Assembly (NCBI RefSeq): GCF_963855985.1
Contig: NC_087096.1
Coordinates: 6,572,001 to 6,636,000 of the forward strand
From: Ostrinia nubilalis
Taxonomy: Eukaryota > Arthropoda > Insecta > Lepidoptera > Crambidae
Direction of reading: 5' to 3'
DNA: 64,000 bases
Part shown: positions 10,667 to 20,402 of the stretch, piece by piece
Layout: each line of letters opens with the position of its first letter
Numbering within the stretch: the stretch's first letter is position 1
The notes under the pieces: generated by a model
The model's input: only the letters and a program-made list of their open reading frames with translations
Databases searched by the model: none
What the model was told of the DNA's origin: nothing
Made by a program: the position numbers and the translations under genes

Positions 10667-13600
10667 ATGTTGTAAGTATACAACTTATTTATTTTCATTA
10701 AACATACTGTTTATTCTCTTCTTCTTCACATAAGCATGCGCCATGTTCATGGTCCTGTCAAAACCAAGATCTGAATTTTAGGGTTTATTCAGACAATGGA
10801 AATTCAAAATACAATACCCTTAGACCATTTTCATTTTTCATATTCTTCTTTCAAGTGGCGGAAAACCAGAAGAGCCTATGTCCATTTTTCAAAAGTTGAA
10901 AACCTTCCTAGCTGTGCACTATAGAGGCGTGGTATGTTTTGTAGCGCCCATCGTACTGATAGGAATCCTTGCGCCCTTCCCGCCAAAGGTAAGCTAGTAC
11001 TTTTTTTGTAGTTTGAAATGTTACAACTGGGGCAATCATAACCCCCTTATAAGGCTATAAGAAGTGCCATAAGCGTCAAAGTGATATGGTGAACCCAATT
11101 CATATAGGTACCTAACACATTGCTTGTAAGGCGGTTATCACACTGCGCCGCGCTCCGCCGCGGAACGCGGGACGACAGATTTAATTATTGTATGCAAGTA
11201 CCTCAGTTTGTATAGAAAACACGTGCGGCACAACACACTGACAACGCGTCTGCGCGCGGGATTTTTTATATGAAATCACGCGCTCAGTGTGATAACCGCC
11301 TAATTTAGCTATGTGTTGGCGCTCTTGTAGATCACATCAAAATGGTTTATTACCAAAAGTATAAAAATTTGTAAAATGAATTTACAACATACCTAAAGAA
11401 TAATATTTTAAATCCCTTATTTTAAATCAAACATTTTAAGATTGATTTTTACAACGAATGTATATCATTTTCTAGGCACTTATAGTGCCTAGAAAATGAT
11501 ATACATTCGTTATAATAATTTTTTGGTACATTATAATAATATTTTTATCAATGTTTATAGGTACGAGTAGTTTATTTTATTTAACGCACAGGCTAGTGAC
11601 TGCCTCGTCACATACTTCACCTACAGTTTTTTATTGCAGAAACACCAATGGTGTGGGTACACCCTAGTGCTCATGGGCATATATTGGTTAGCAGAGTGCA
11701 TTCCCCTGGAGATAACCTCATTTTTGCCTGTCCTCATATTCCCACTGACTGGGGTCATGACTACGGCGGAAGTATGCAAGGCATACATGAATGTAAGTAT
11801 ACACCACTTTTCAATTTACTACTTGTAACTTTTACGGGCCACACAAGGTCTTGGGAGGAGGTTGCATAGCCGACTCCGCTCAGAGTTTGGCTGAGACTGA
11901 CAAAAGGTATACCTTTTGTCAGTCTTTTGGACTCTGAGCGGAGTCTGAATCGGTATACGATTCGTAAGCCTAAGATGGGCTGCAGAATGCAACCGCAGGT
12001 GACACTGCGGCTAGAGGCTGCAGTCGAGCGCAGTGAAAAAGAAAGTCAAAGAAACCGTGGTGGCTTACAGTTTGCGGTCTGCAGTCCATCTTGGACTTTT
12101 ACCTTTAGACTGATATAGAATCAGTGGTTCTTAACGACTTGTCCAAACATGTCCACGAATAAAATCATTTAATTGAACCTGCCCAATTAGAAACAAATTG
12201 CAACTACTGTCTTTATTGCCTGAATCTGTGGTTGTCAAAATAAAATTATTTTCTTTGTTTCTTTCTTTCTTTCTTACTGACCAAGGGTGGGTTGCACCAT
12301 CTTACTTTAACTTTGACAAACGTCAATAATCTGTCAAACTCCATACAAAAAGCACCGGTTATCGTCATAGTTACCATTAAAGTTAGGTGATGCAACTCAA
12401 CCTTAAACATGTCTTGTCATGTCTTGCCCCAATATTTAAGGGAATGCCTAATTTCTAGGATTTTTTTTCAGGAAACAATATTATTGTTTCTGGGATGTTT
12501 ATTCCTGGCATTCGCTCTGGAGCAATGCGGCGTGCTGAAACGATTGGCGTATTGCTGTATACAAAATTTCGGTGGATCGCATATGCTGTAAGTTCCATAA
12601 CTATAATGCTTCAACCACACCATCGCGTGCAGATCGCCATCGCCAGCGCGATCACGGCGCGATTATAGGGAAATGACAGGTCGCGCGGACTGTCATAGGT
12701 CGCGCGACCTGTCATTGGCCTTTGATCGCGCCGGCGATGGTAATCTACACGCGTTGGTGTGGTTGAAGCTTAATAGGTCTATCGCTCAACTCAGTGCCTG
12801 AAGTATGAGAGCGGCACGGGAGGGTGTTTTTTGGGAAGGGCCTTGAGTTTAATAGTCCTCTATGAAAATTAATATTACCTGTGGTTGGTTTAAAACAGGA
12901 TTCACAGCATAGAAGTAACTTGAATATTTTATTAGATTAAATCAGTGGTAGGGTTGGGACGTGTAAAACTGTTCTTTGGGAGCCTACTTGCATAAATAAA
13001 CGATTTGATTTGATTCAAGTAACCTGAAAAATAATTATCGTACTCAGCGTTACATTAGATGATACTTACAAAAGTTATGAGGTTTTCTCTTTCAGTATGC
13101 AATTTTTCCTGGCTTTGGTGACCACTTTTATATCAATGTGGATTACGAATACAGCTGCTACAACTTTGATGGTTCCGGTTAACTTTACTGTGCTCAAAAT
13201 ATTCGAAGATGTTAGTATCATGCAACTTTTTTTAGTTGAAAAATACTTTGATAAAATGGTACTAGAATGTTGTTGTTTTTAATTTTACAGAACGGCGTGT
13301 TGAAGATGTATGATACTGGACCTAAAGGGGAGAAGATTGCCTCCGACATTACTACGTGTTATTTCTGTTCTGCTTCCTATTTTGCTACTATTGGTAACAT
13401 TCATGCTATTATTTTCGCTGACGATTGATTGCAGACGATTGTTTGGTCTGGCAGCCAGAATTAATGAAAGGCTGCGAACGTATTAGAAGTGTAGGTATCC
13501 GTCATTGTACGAGTGTATTGTCGATTGTATTGTCAGTGTACGCAGTACGCACTGTGGATAGTAGCACTAGTCGTCCGTTTTCAGGATATAAAGGTGCTTT

Positions 13601-16600
13601 CAATTTATACGTTTCGTGCCGGACGTTTGCCGCAAACGGTAAATTGTATGACAGCTGCGTCGGAATAAAATTGACAATTGCCAATAGTTAGCGTGCGGCA
13701 AAGGTCCGGCACGAAACGTCTAAATTAAAAGCGCCCTAACACTGAAAATTGTATGACAACTGCGTTTGCCGACTGAGAGAGCCCATAGCCAGTTGCTTTA
13801 AGATGGACAAGCATTTGTCCCTGACGCATGATTGTGGTATATTTCTCAAAAAAATATATCTTTTTATGAAATTAAGGGCTGATTTTTCAATCGTCGGATA
13901 ACTTATCTGAATAATAAGTTTGGGACATTGACAGTTTCAGTATGGGAAATTGTCAAAACGACAAAATTTATTCTTCGGTTAAGAGATAACTGACGATTGA
14001 AAAGTCAGCCCTAAGTACTTTGAATTTATTATAATGTAACTAATTTCAGGTGGCGTTGTGACTTTGATGGGCACAGCAACCAACTTAGCATTCAAAGGCA
14101 TTTTACTGACGTACGTGGCAGTTTTCGTGTTTTTAGCTAGGCTTTATATTATTTCAGTATTTAAAAATATTTTTATTTATTTCCAGTACTTACCCGAAGG
14201 CGCCTGATGAATTAACATTCCTAAAGTTTTCCGGATTTGGCTGTATTTATGTGATTCTCATATTCTTATTCACTTATACATACATGGTGTACCTGCATTT
14301 TGGAGTATTTAGGTTAGTAAATACTTTTATTTTACGACAGTGTTGATTAACTGACAACTCTTGAAACAAAAAAATATCCATAGGCATAGGTGATCTACGT
14401 TCATTTAAAATTTAACTTGGCTTCGTGTAGACGAAGAATCCTTATTATATTTCTGTATTTTAATAAAAACCCACTTTATATTTAAAAAAAAAAAGGTCCT
14501 GTAAACAACCTCATTTCCCTCCAACGCAAAATTCCGCAAACAGTTTTCAGAACCGGTCCTATTTCAAATACAAAAATGTAGATGGCGTTATCGCCCATGC
14601 TATTTCATGTGAACATTTCATTTATGAAGGGATAGATGGCGCGCGTTGATATTTTTAAACATGATTTTTTAATACTCAATGATGAATGACTTACAAAAAA
14701 TATTGTGACTCGGAAATTATAGATTAAATAATAATTTAAATTGCTTTTAATTTTTACGGTCATCCATTATATTATTGTTAAGTGCTAAGTAAAAAAATCC
14801 TAAATTTGACAGTAAAAAGGGGAGCGATAATGCAAAAAAAATGACAATAACACCAAGAGCAAAAGAAGCTTTTAAGAAGGCAATAATGGAAGAAAGAAAG
14901 AAAATTGGGCCGTGTTCACTCTGGGAAGTGGTAATTTATTTATTTCTAATCATTTATTTTTATAATGATACATTTTCTCTTTTGTAGGTATTTTTCTGTG
15001 TTCATTTACTAATTTGACTTTATTTTTATATTTCGTATTTTTATGTTTCTAAAATAATATTTTTTCCTAGTTGGCGTGTATTTTGTTTGTCGTCGCAGTT
15101 CTGGGATTTTTAGGTCGTTTAACGCCATTCTTCGACGGATGGGGCACTATGATAAAGACATCGTTTTCGCAAAAAGACGAATCATAGTAAGAAAAACAAA
15201 TTTTCATTGTAGAGAAGAGATCACGAAATTAAATCTGTTTCAAGTTTCTCTGTCTAGCTAGAATAATAAACATAATTATTATTATGTCCTTGTCCATATA
15301 ATTTATTTGAATTTTGCTTCTTTGATAGTTTTCTGTGCGCTGTATAGTAAAAACAGCTTGATAATAATTTCGGTGGTGTAAGATATTAATTAAATGATAA
15401 ATGATAATAATATTTTCTCCTTGCACAGCGTTCGAGACTCTGCTATGGTTATGGCTGTGTGTTGCGCAATGTTCTTGCTTCCAGCTTCACTTGCGTTTTT
15501 CAAGAACTGTACGGCTAAATGTAAGATTTTTTTTAAGGTACTATGCATATGCATAGAGATTCATACAATTTTACTGGGTAATAAAACATAGGACGTCCAT
15601 TGCTGAACATAGGCCTCCCCAATGATTTTCACATGGACCGGTTGGTAGTGGCCTGTATTCAGCGCCTTCTTGCTACCTTTATGAGGTCGTCGATCCACCT
15701 TGTGGGTGGACGTCCTACTGCGCTGCCCTTTACGTACCAGACGTGACCTCCACTCCAGAACCTTTCTGCCCATCGGCCGTCAGTTCTGCGTAAGTTACTA
15801 TGTGCCCTGCTCAAGTGCACATTGCTACTTCAGCTTGCTAATCCGTCGGGCTATGTCAGCGACTTTAGTTTGCTTAAGGATCTCCTTATTTTTGATTCGA
15901 TCTCGTAAAGAAATACCGAGCATAGCTCTCTCTATAGCACTTTTCTCTTCTTCCATGTCATAGAAGTGCGTTAAGAACCATTCATTAAACGGCCGACATA
16001 GTTAATAAAATTGTTATTATTTCGCCTCGTTGCTCGGTGAACCGACGATGTGGTGGCAGGAAGATCCTGGATGTGGGCGGCGCAGGACGGTTCATATGGA
16101 AAACCTTGCGGGAGGCCTTTATCCAGCAGTGGACGTTATTTGACTGAAACGAACGAACGAATTATTTTGTCGTTTTATATTTTTAGTTCATGAAGATCTA
16201 CCTAAATCGAAAACCACTTCAGTGCTGGATTGGGCCACTTTGAATACATCTATGCCATTCAGTTTTATGTTTCTTTTGGGTATGATGTTTTTATTGCTAT
16301 TTTGATCTTGTTAATGATTTGACCTGATCGAGTTAACTGCGCACCTCGCTGGAATGTGTCCCCCTCCCCCCACTTACCCGCAAACCTTACCGTCCATACC
16401 AGAGTGGCGATGTGTCGTCACGGCTGTCAGGTGTGCAGTTAACTCGAAAGGGTTGTACTTTAAGTCTGAGTTGCAGCACCTAACTTTAACCGTAACTTTA
16501 ACGATAGCCGGTGTATGTGGCAGGGTTGCACATCTTACTTTACAAATGTCAAAATCTGTCATCCAAAAACGTCGGGATTTTATAGTAACTGTTAAAGTAA

Positions 16601-18076
16601 GATGTTACAACTCAGCATTATAATTCATAATTTCCAGGTGCTGGTTTCGTTCTATGCGAAGCTGGGAAGTCTTCTGGGTTAAATGATAAAATTGGTGAAA
16701 CGTTCAAAGAGCTGGAGTCATTGCCGACTTTGGTCGCTTTACTGATCGTCATCGTTGGAACGGTGGTGATCACCAATTTCGCGTCGAACGTTGTTGTAGC
16801 CAACATTTTTTGCCCACTTGCAATGAGTTTGGTATGTCATACCATTTTCCTCTAATCCTACTAGGGGTTGATGATTGACTGATGAATATTATTATCAGTC
16901 AGCCAAATGAACGTATAAGCATACCTTCTTAGGCTGAGTTGCGCCACCTAATTTTGACCGTAACTAACGATAACCGGTGTTTTTTGTATGGATTTTGACA
17001 GATTTTTGACGTTTGTCAAAGTTAAAATAAGATGGTGCAACCCAGCCTTAGACCCGATTCGATTAAACTTTTATCCGAAAATAACTCCTGGTATGACTGG
17101 CACATTGACAGTTTCAGTATGGGACACATGTCAAAACTGACGATTTATTCTGAGATATTTATTATTCGAAATATTTACTCTTGTTTGGTCGAATCCACCC
17201 TTAGTCGTATGTCTATCTTACACTGGTATCTATTTTATTATGTTGTCAATATTCCAATCTAGCAATTGTCGCATACAAGTTTAACACAATTAACAAAGCA
17301 TAGATTTTATTAATAATACACATTTTTTTAGGCAAAACAATTGAAAGTAAGCCCACTGTGGTTCTGCTTAGCCGCCGGGTACTCCGCCTCCTACTGCTTT
17401 ATACTTCCAATCGGAACTCCAGGAAACATGATTGTGAAGAGTGCAGCGAGCATTCCTCTTAAAAAAATGGTAAATAGAAAGATTATTACTACTTCGGCTC
17501 AATTACCTTAAACAACATCCCAAAAACTGATCTCTGAATCCGCTACGTGCCATTCTGGGATAGTTATACGCCCGTATTCACAAACGATGCTTGATTGAGT
17601 GAAGCAGCAAATCGAACGCACAGCGTTGAATAGAGCTCTGTGATTGGTTCGTGTGTGACCCTGTGCGTCTACAAGCACTGTGACACCTCATAGTTATGTT
17701 TGTGAATAAGGCCATTAGTTATTCAGACATCAGTTTGTGAATCTGATTTTTGGAATAAGGAACTGGCGACTGACTGATATTTTGTTTAATGATCGCAATT
17801 TCATAATATTTTTAAACTTAAAAAATCGAAAATGAGGACATCCATAATATTATAATTTTTCTCCTCTCTGCACTTCTGAGCATCCTTTCCTATACATATT
17901 TTATACCTTCTTGAAAATTTTTCTTTAATTTTCTTTTTATTTTACAGGCACTAGCGGGCCTAGGCCCTACTATAATCGTAATTGTATTCACGTGGATGGA
18001 TTTGAATTACTTAGCACCAATCATATGGCCTGATTTGGACAAGTTACCTGACTGGGCAAAGGATGAACCAAAGTAA
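10667..18076 (+). CDS. SLC13-family (INDY-like) dicarboxylate/citrate transporter, tandem copy 1
   Basis: Spliced gene of 15 coding exons: 10667-10671, 10856-10988, 11640-11792, 12472-12587, 13096-13210, 13291-13393, 14050-14110, 14187-14312, 14813-14930, 15071-15186, 15429-15520, 16187-16279, 16638-16831, 17332-17469, 17948-18076; all introns are GT-AG and the frame stays open for 563 residues. SLC13 proteins are multi-spanning plasma-membrane carriers of succinate, citrate and related anions. Visible family marks are a first Ser-Asn-Thr-like motif as TNT (residues 153-155, context WITNTAATT), a TIGG...LMGTATNL segment near 207-222, a second motif as SNV (460-462) and the SLC13 signature SYCFILPIGTPGNMIV (495-510). 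The start is ATGTT in a tiny exon, giving MFGGKPEEP; copy 2 starts the same way. The hydrophilic segment of exon 9 (about 271-310) lies between membrane segments. Residue 136 is Leu where both neighbours have Arg. Whether transport is sodium-coupled cannot be read here. Confidence 0.93.
11127..11303. mobile_element. MITE in intron 2 of SLC13 copy 1
   Basis: Terminal inverted repeats TAAGGCGGTTATCACACTG and its near-complement at the right end, with CpG-rich subterminal sequence. No coding capacity. Confidence 0.8.
11453..11511. repeat. Perfect 28-bp palindrome, intron 2 of copy 1
   Basis: Arms 11453-11480 and 11484-11511 are perfect reverse complements around a 3-base centre (TAT). It would form a long hairpin in the pre-mRNA. 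Confidence 0.9.
11873..11944. repeat. Two-stage hairpin, intron 3 of copy 1
   Basis: Outer arms ACTCCGCTCAGAGT / ACTCTGAGCGGAGT and inner arms AGACTGACAAAAGGT / ACCTTTTGTCAGTCT surround a tiny loop. Looks like a palindromic transposon remnant 80 bases past the exon 3 donor. Confidence 0.8.
12284..12406. mobile_element. MITE of the GGGTTGCACCATCTTAC family
   Basis: Inverted ends (GGTTGCACCATCTTACTTTA and its complement-like right end), internal CACCGGTTATCG block. Relatives are at 16468-16621, 16930-17051 and, partial, 25118-25175. Confidence 0.75.
12606..12770. mobile_element. CpG-rich MITE in intron 4 of copy 1
   Basis: Terminal inverted repeats CTTCAACCACACCA...GCGTG, with inner GCGATGGCG / CGCCGGCGATGG and ATGACAGGTCGCGCG repeats. 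No coding capacity. Confidence 0.8.
13576..13744. mobile_element. MITE in intron 6 of copy 1
   Basis: Inverted termini containing ACGTTTCGTGCCGGAC / GTCCGGCACGAAACGT plus imperfect outer arms. An open frame crossing it (13425-13691) is incidental. Confidence 0.75.
13871..14013. mobile_element. MITE in intron 6 of copy 1, close to the exon 7 acceptor
   Basis: Ends are TTAAGGGCTGATTTTTCAATCGTC and its near-complement GACGATTGAAAAGTCAGCCCTAA. A fragment with the same internal sequence (GACAGTTTCAGTATGGGA) lies at 17101-17150. Confidence 0.8.
15586..15965 (-). repeat. RTE 3' fragment with ORF C-terminus, intron 11 of copy 1
   Basis: On the minus strand it encodes broken pieces of the RTE reverse-transcriptase C-terminus (RAMLGISLRDRI, WAGHI, KVLEWRS, GEAYVQQW) and ends at the ...AGGCCTATGTTCAGCAATGG tail. 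Frameshifts separate the pieces, so it is dead. Confidence 0.8.
16030..16165 (+). repeat. RTE 3' tail, plus strand, intron 11 of copy 1
   Basis: Ends AGCAGTGGACG...TGACTGAAACGAACGAACGA, preceded by GGATGTGGGCGGCGCAGGAC. It faces the preceding fragment in opposite orientation, making a head-to-head pair within one intron. Confidence 0.8.
16325..16461. mobile_element. MITE of the AACTGCGCACCTCGCTGG family, intron 12 of copy 1
   Basis: Inverted ends TCGAGTTAACTGCGCACCT / AGGTGTGCAGTTAACTCGA. A second member is at 33846-33998 in copy 3. Confidence 0.8.
16468..16621. mobile_element. MITE next to exon 13 of copy 1
   Basis: Member of the GTTGCA-ACCTTACTTTAAC family, with inverted AACTTTAACGATAGCCGG / TTTATAGTAACTGTTAAAGT ends. 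Its right end sits about 15 bases from the exon 13 acceptor. Confidence 0.65.
16930..17051. mobile_element. MITE, intron 13 of copy 1
   Basis: Same family as 12284 and 16468: AGGCTGAGTTGCGCCACC at the left, AAGATGGTGCAACCCAGCCTTA at the right, internal CGATAACCGGTGTTTTTTGT. Confidence 0.8.
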
Positions 18077-18136
18077 GAACGAGTATAGTATTTGGGGACC
18101 TGTCACACTGGCGGATTAAGCGTTTAGGCCTGAAAA

Positions 18137-18142
18137 AATAAA
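18137..18142 (+). terminator. Candidate poly(A) signal, SLC13 copy 1
   Basis: AATAAA lies about 60 bases after the stop codon of copy 1. A second AATAAA is at 19401-19406, beyond the decayed exon copy and the large palindrome. The near one would exclude both from the mRNA; the far one would include them. Confidence 0.4.
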
Positions 18143-18295
18143 GTATAATTTTAATATTATAATTTTAGAAAAGGGATAAGGGGATTAGTTCTCCAGGCCA
18201 CTCAGAGCACCCCCTGCATTTCTGAGCATCCGCATTCCTACGCCTATAGGGGCCTATACGTATTGTATATTTTTCTTAATTTTTCTTTTTTACAG

Positions 18296-18425
18296 GCCAG
18301 AGTTGGTATAGACCCCACTTTCATCGTAATCCTAATGACGTGGGTGGATATGAACTATTTTGTATCAGTCACATGGCTTTAATTTGGAGAAGTTACCTAA
18401 CTGGGAAAAGGATACACCAAAGTAA
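18296..18425 (+). pseudogene. Decayed duplicate of the terminal exon of SLC13 copy 1
   Basis: After an intact pyrimidine tract and AG acceptor, these 130 bases match exon 15 of copy 1 (17948-18076, 129 bases) along their length, including the final codons and the AAGTAAGAAC that follows. The copy also shares flanking intron sequence (about 17846-17947 against 18152-18295). It carries a one-base insertion and an in-frame TAA at 18380-18382, 28 codons in, and it changes the conserved GLGP to GIDP. If spliced in place of exon 15 it would give a protein lacking the WPDLDKLPDW tail. I call it a pseudo-exon; rare use as an alternative last exon cannot be excluded. Confidence 0.85.
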
Positions 18426-18570
18426 GAACGGGTATTTTATTATGCTCAGATTATCAATTCAAATTTTTCTCTATCCATGCAACTTCCTTAAAACTTGTCC
18501 GTATCGAATACATGGCGTATTGTGTTTGTTTTTTTACTCTAGCAAGTATAGGTCTAGTGCATAATTAAGT

Positions 18571-18720
18571 CAGTGCCTGAGGTATGGGAGCGACGCGGGA
18601 CGGGTGACATTGACATATTATGACGTGACCGTGACTGAGTATACAAATCTGAAGCACAGAAGTCTCGATGACGTTTGACGTCTCAAAAACACCCTCCCGT
18701 GTCATACCTCAGGCATTGAC
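18571..18720. mobile_element. MITE of the CAGTGCCTGAGGTATGGGAG family
   Basis: Ends CAGTGCCTGAGGTATGGGAG and its reverse complement. Relatives: 30171-30448 (with an inner insertion), and truncated pieces near 12789-12830 and 27061-27110. Confidence 0.85.
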
Positions 18721-18930
18721 ACAGTTCAGCGTTAGACCATAGTATGTTAATTAATTGAAATGTATTCAGAAAATATACATTAAATATAATATTATGTAAA
18801 GTGCTTTCTTTAATGTATTATGTGGTTGTATTGTTCATGAACTCGTTTGACATGCATGTTATTTATAATAGTTTCTTTGTAAGTAGGTACTTAATATTAA
18901 TTTGTGGAGTTTTTTATTTATAAAAACATG

Positions 18931-19164
18931 ATTCGCGTTTAATGAATGTTACTTTGGAGAGACTTAATTAAAATGTTAAATAGCTATTTTTGTGTCAATA
19001 TGTAAAGTTTACATATTGACACAAAAATAGCTATTTAGAGAGACTTAATTAAAATGTTAAATAGCTATTTTTGTGTCAATATGTAAAGTTTACATATTGA
19101 CACAAAAATAGCTATTTAACATTTTAATTAAGTCTCTCCAAAGTAACATTCATTAAACGCGAAT
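18931..19164. repeat. Nested palindrome downstream of SLC13 copy 1
   Basis: Arms 18931-19006 and 19089-19164 (76 bases) are reverse complements. The 82 bases between them are themselves an inverted piece plus a direct piece of the same arm, so one ~50-base segment appears four times in alternating orientation. It lies in the possible long 3' UTR of copy 1. Confidence 0.9.
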
Positions 19165-20402
19165 GTAAAGGCAATATTTAGGTACCTTCATACCTTGTAA
19201 GAAAAGTAAAATTAAATTAAAACTTATTTTAATTTATTCATAAGAAAGATTAAGTTTGTCACTCGATCTCTAAGTTTTATATTTTATTTGTTAATGTAAT
19301 GTGAAGAACAATAATTGTATTTGTTTTTAAATGCTTAATATTATAATAATGACATTTGATTTGTACTTACGGTCTGCACGTTAATGTTTGTTTTTCGTTA
19401 AATAAAGTTATTATTTTCTAAAGTTTATTTTATTTTATTTTTTATCAGATACTTAACAGATAATCTTAGCGTTTATTATTCGATAAAAGTCGGGAGTCTT
19501 AGGCAAAACAAAAGACTGATATGGGTCAATTGTGGGTGCAAGCGGATCAACACGATTTATTCCCGTTCCCACGAAAAGAAATGAGCATCCTGGAGTCTGG
19601 CTACCACTGGCACTGTAGTAGCGTTAGTTATGGCCATACTAGATTTTGTAATCCACGTCCACTTCTGTGTGAACCTGGCCTTAATACACTCGACGTCAAA
19701 TAAATCGCACCTTCCGCGACAAGCATTTTCAAACGTATGCATCCCCACTTCCCACCAATATTGGTACCATTTAAAAGCCTAGTTCTAACCTTCATTTCAT
19801 TAAAGGAAAGGTTTTTACCCCAAAAATGTGTCTTTAGTAGGATCCAGAGTCACTTCTTAAAAAAATAGGTAGTTACGCTAGAGCCAACTTTTATGGCTAT
19901 AAAACTGTTAAGTTGGGTTTAATTGCTATCCATCTGTTAAAGAGGACACGTGAAATCATTATTTGGTTTTATAACCATAAAAATTGGTCTAATTGATCCC
20001 ATAGGTGGGCCCAAAGTGAGGTATTTTTTCAAGTCACATTTATGGTATATGTTAATCATTTATTAAGAAATTAAATGTGTTTTTCTTTAAGGATATTTAT
20101 TGGGCTTTCAAATAACACCAATATTGTTGGGGTACCATGATTGTGTCAGAAGAAAATCGTTAAAGTTCACGTCGCGGAAGGTGCGGTTTATTTGATGTTG
20201 AGTATATCTTTCCGTGCCTGAAACTACTACTACATAATAAAACCTCTTATCATCTGAAGTAAAAATATATAAAAATACGTCAAACTCAAAGGACAAACGT
20301 AGTTGCCAAAACTGCGAACACAAAAATTTATGTCATTGTTTTAATTATTTTCAAAACGCGAGATTATTTTAGTTACACAAATACAGAGCAAAAACAAACA
20401 AG
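19165..20402. other. Intergenic between SLC13 copies 1 and 2
   Basis: Holds AATAAA at 19401 and an inverted repeat pair (GCACCTTCCGCGAC near 19709-19722 against GTCGCGGAAGGTGC near 20171-20184) that probably marks a ~530-bp fold-back element. The promoter of copy 2 must lie here but I see no clear core signal. Confidence 0.45.

Noticed and set aside
18296..18425. Functional alternative exon
   Set aside because: Premature stop, one-base insertion and loss of conserved residues favour decay; kept only as a testable possibility.
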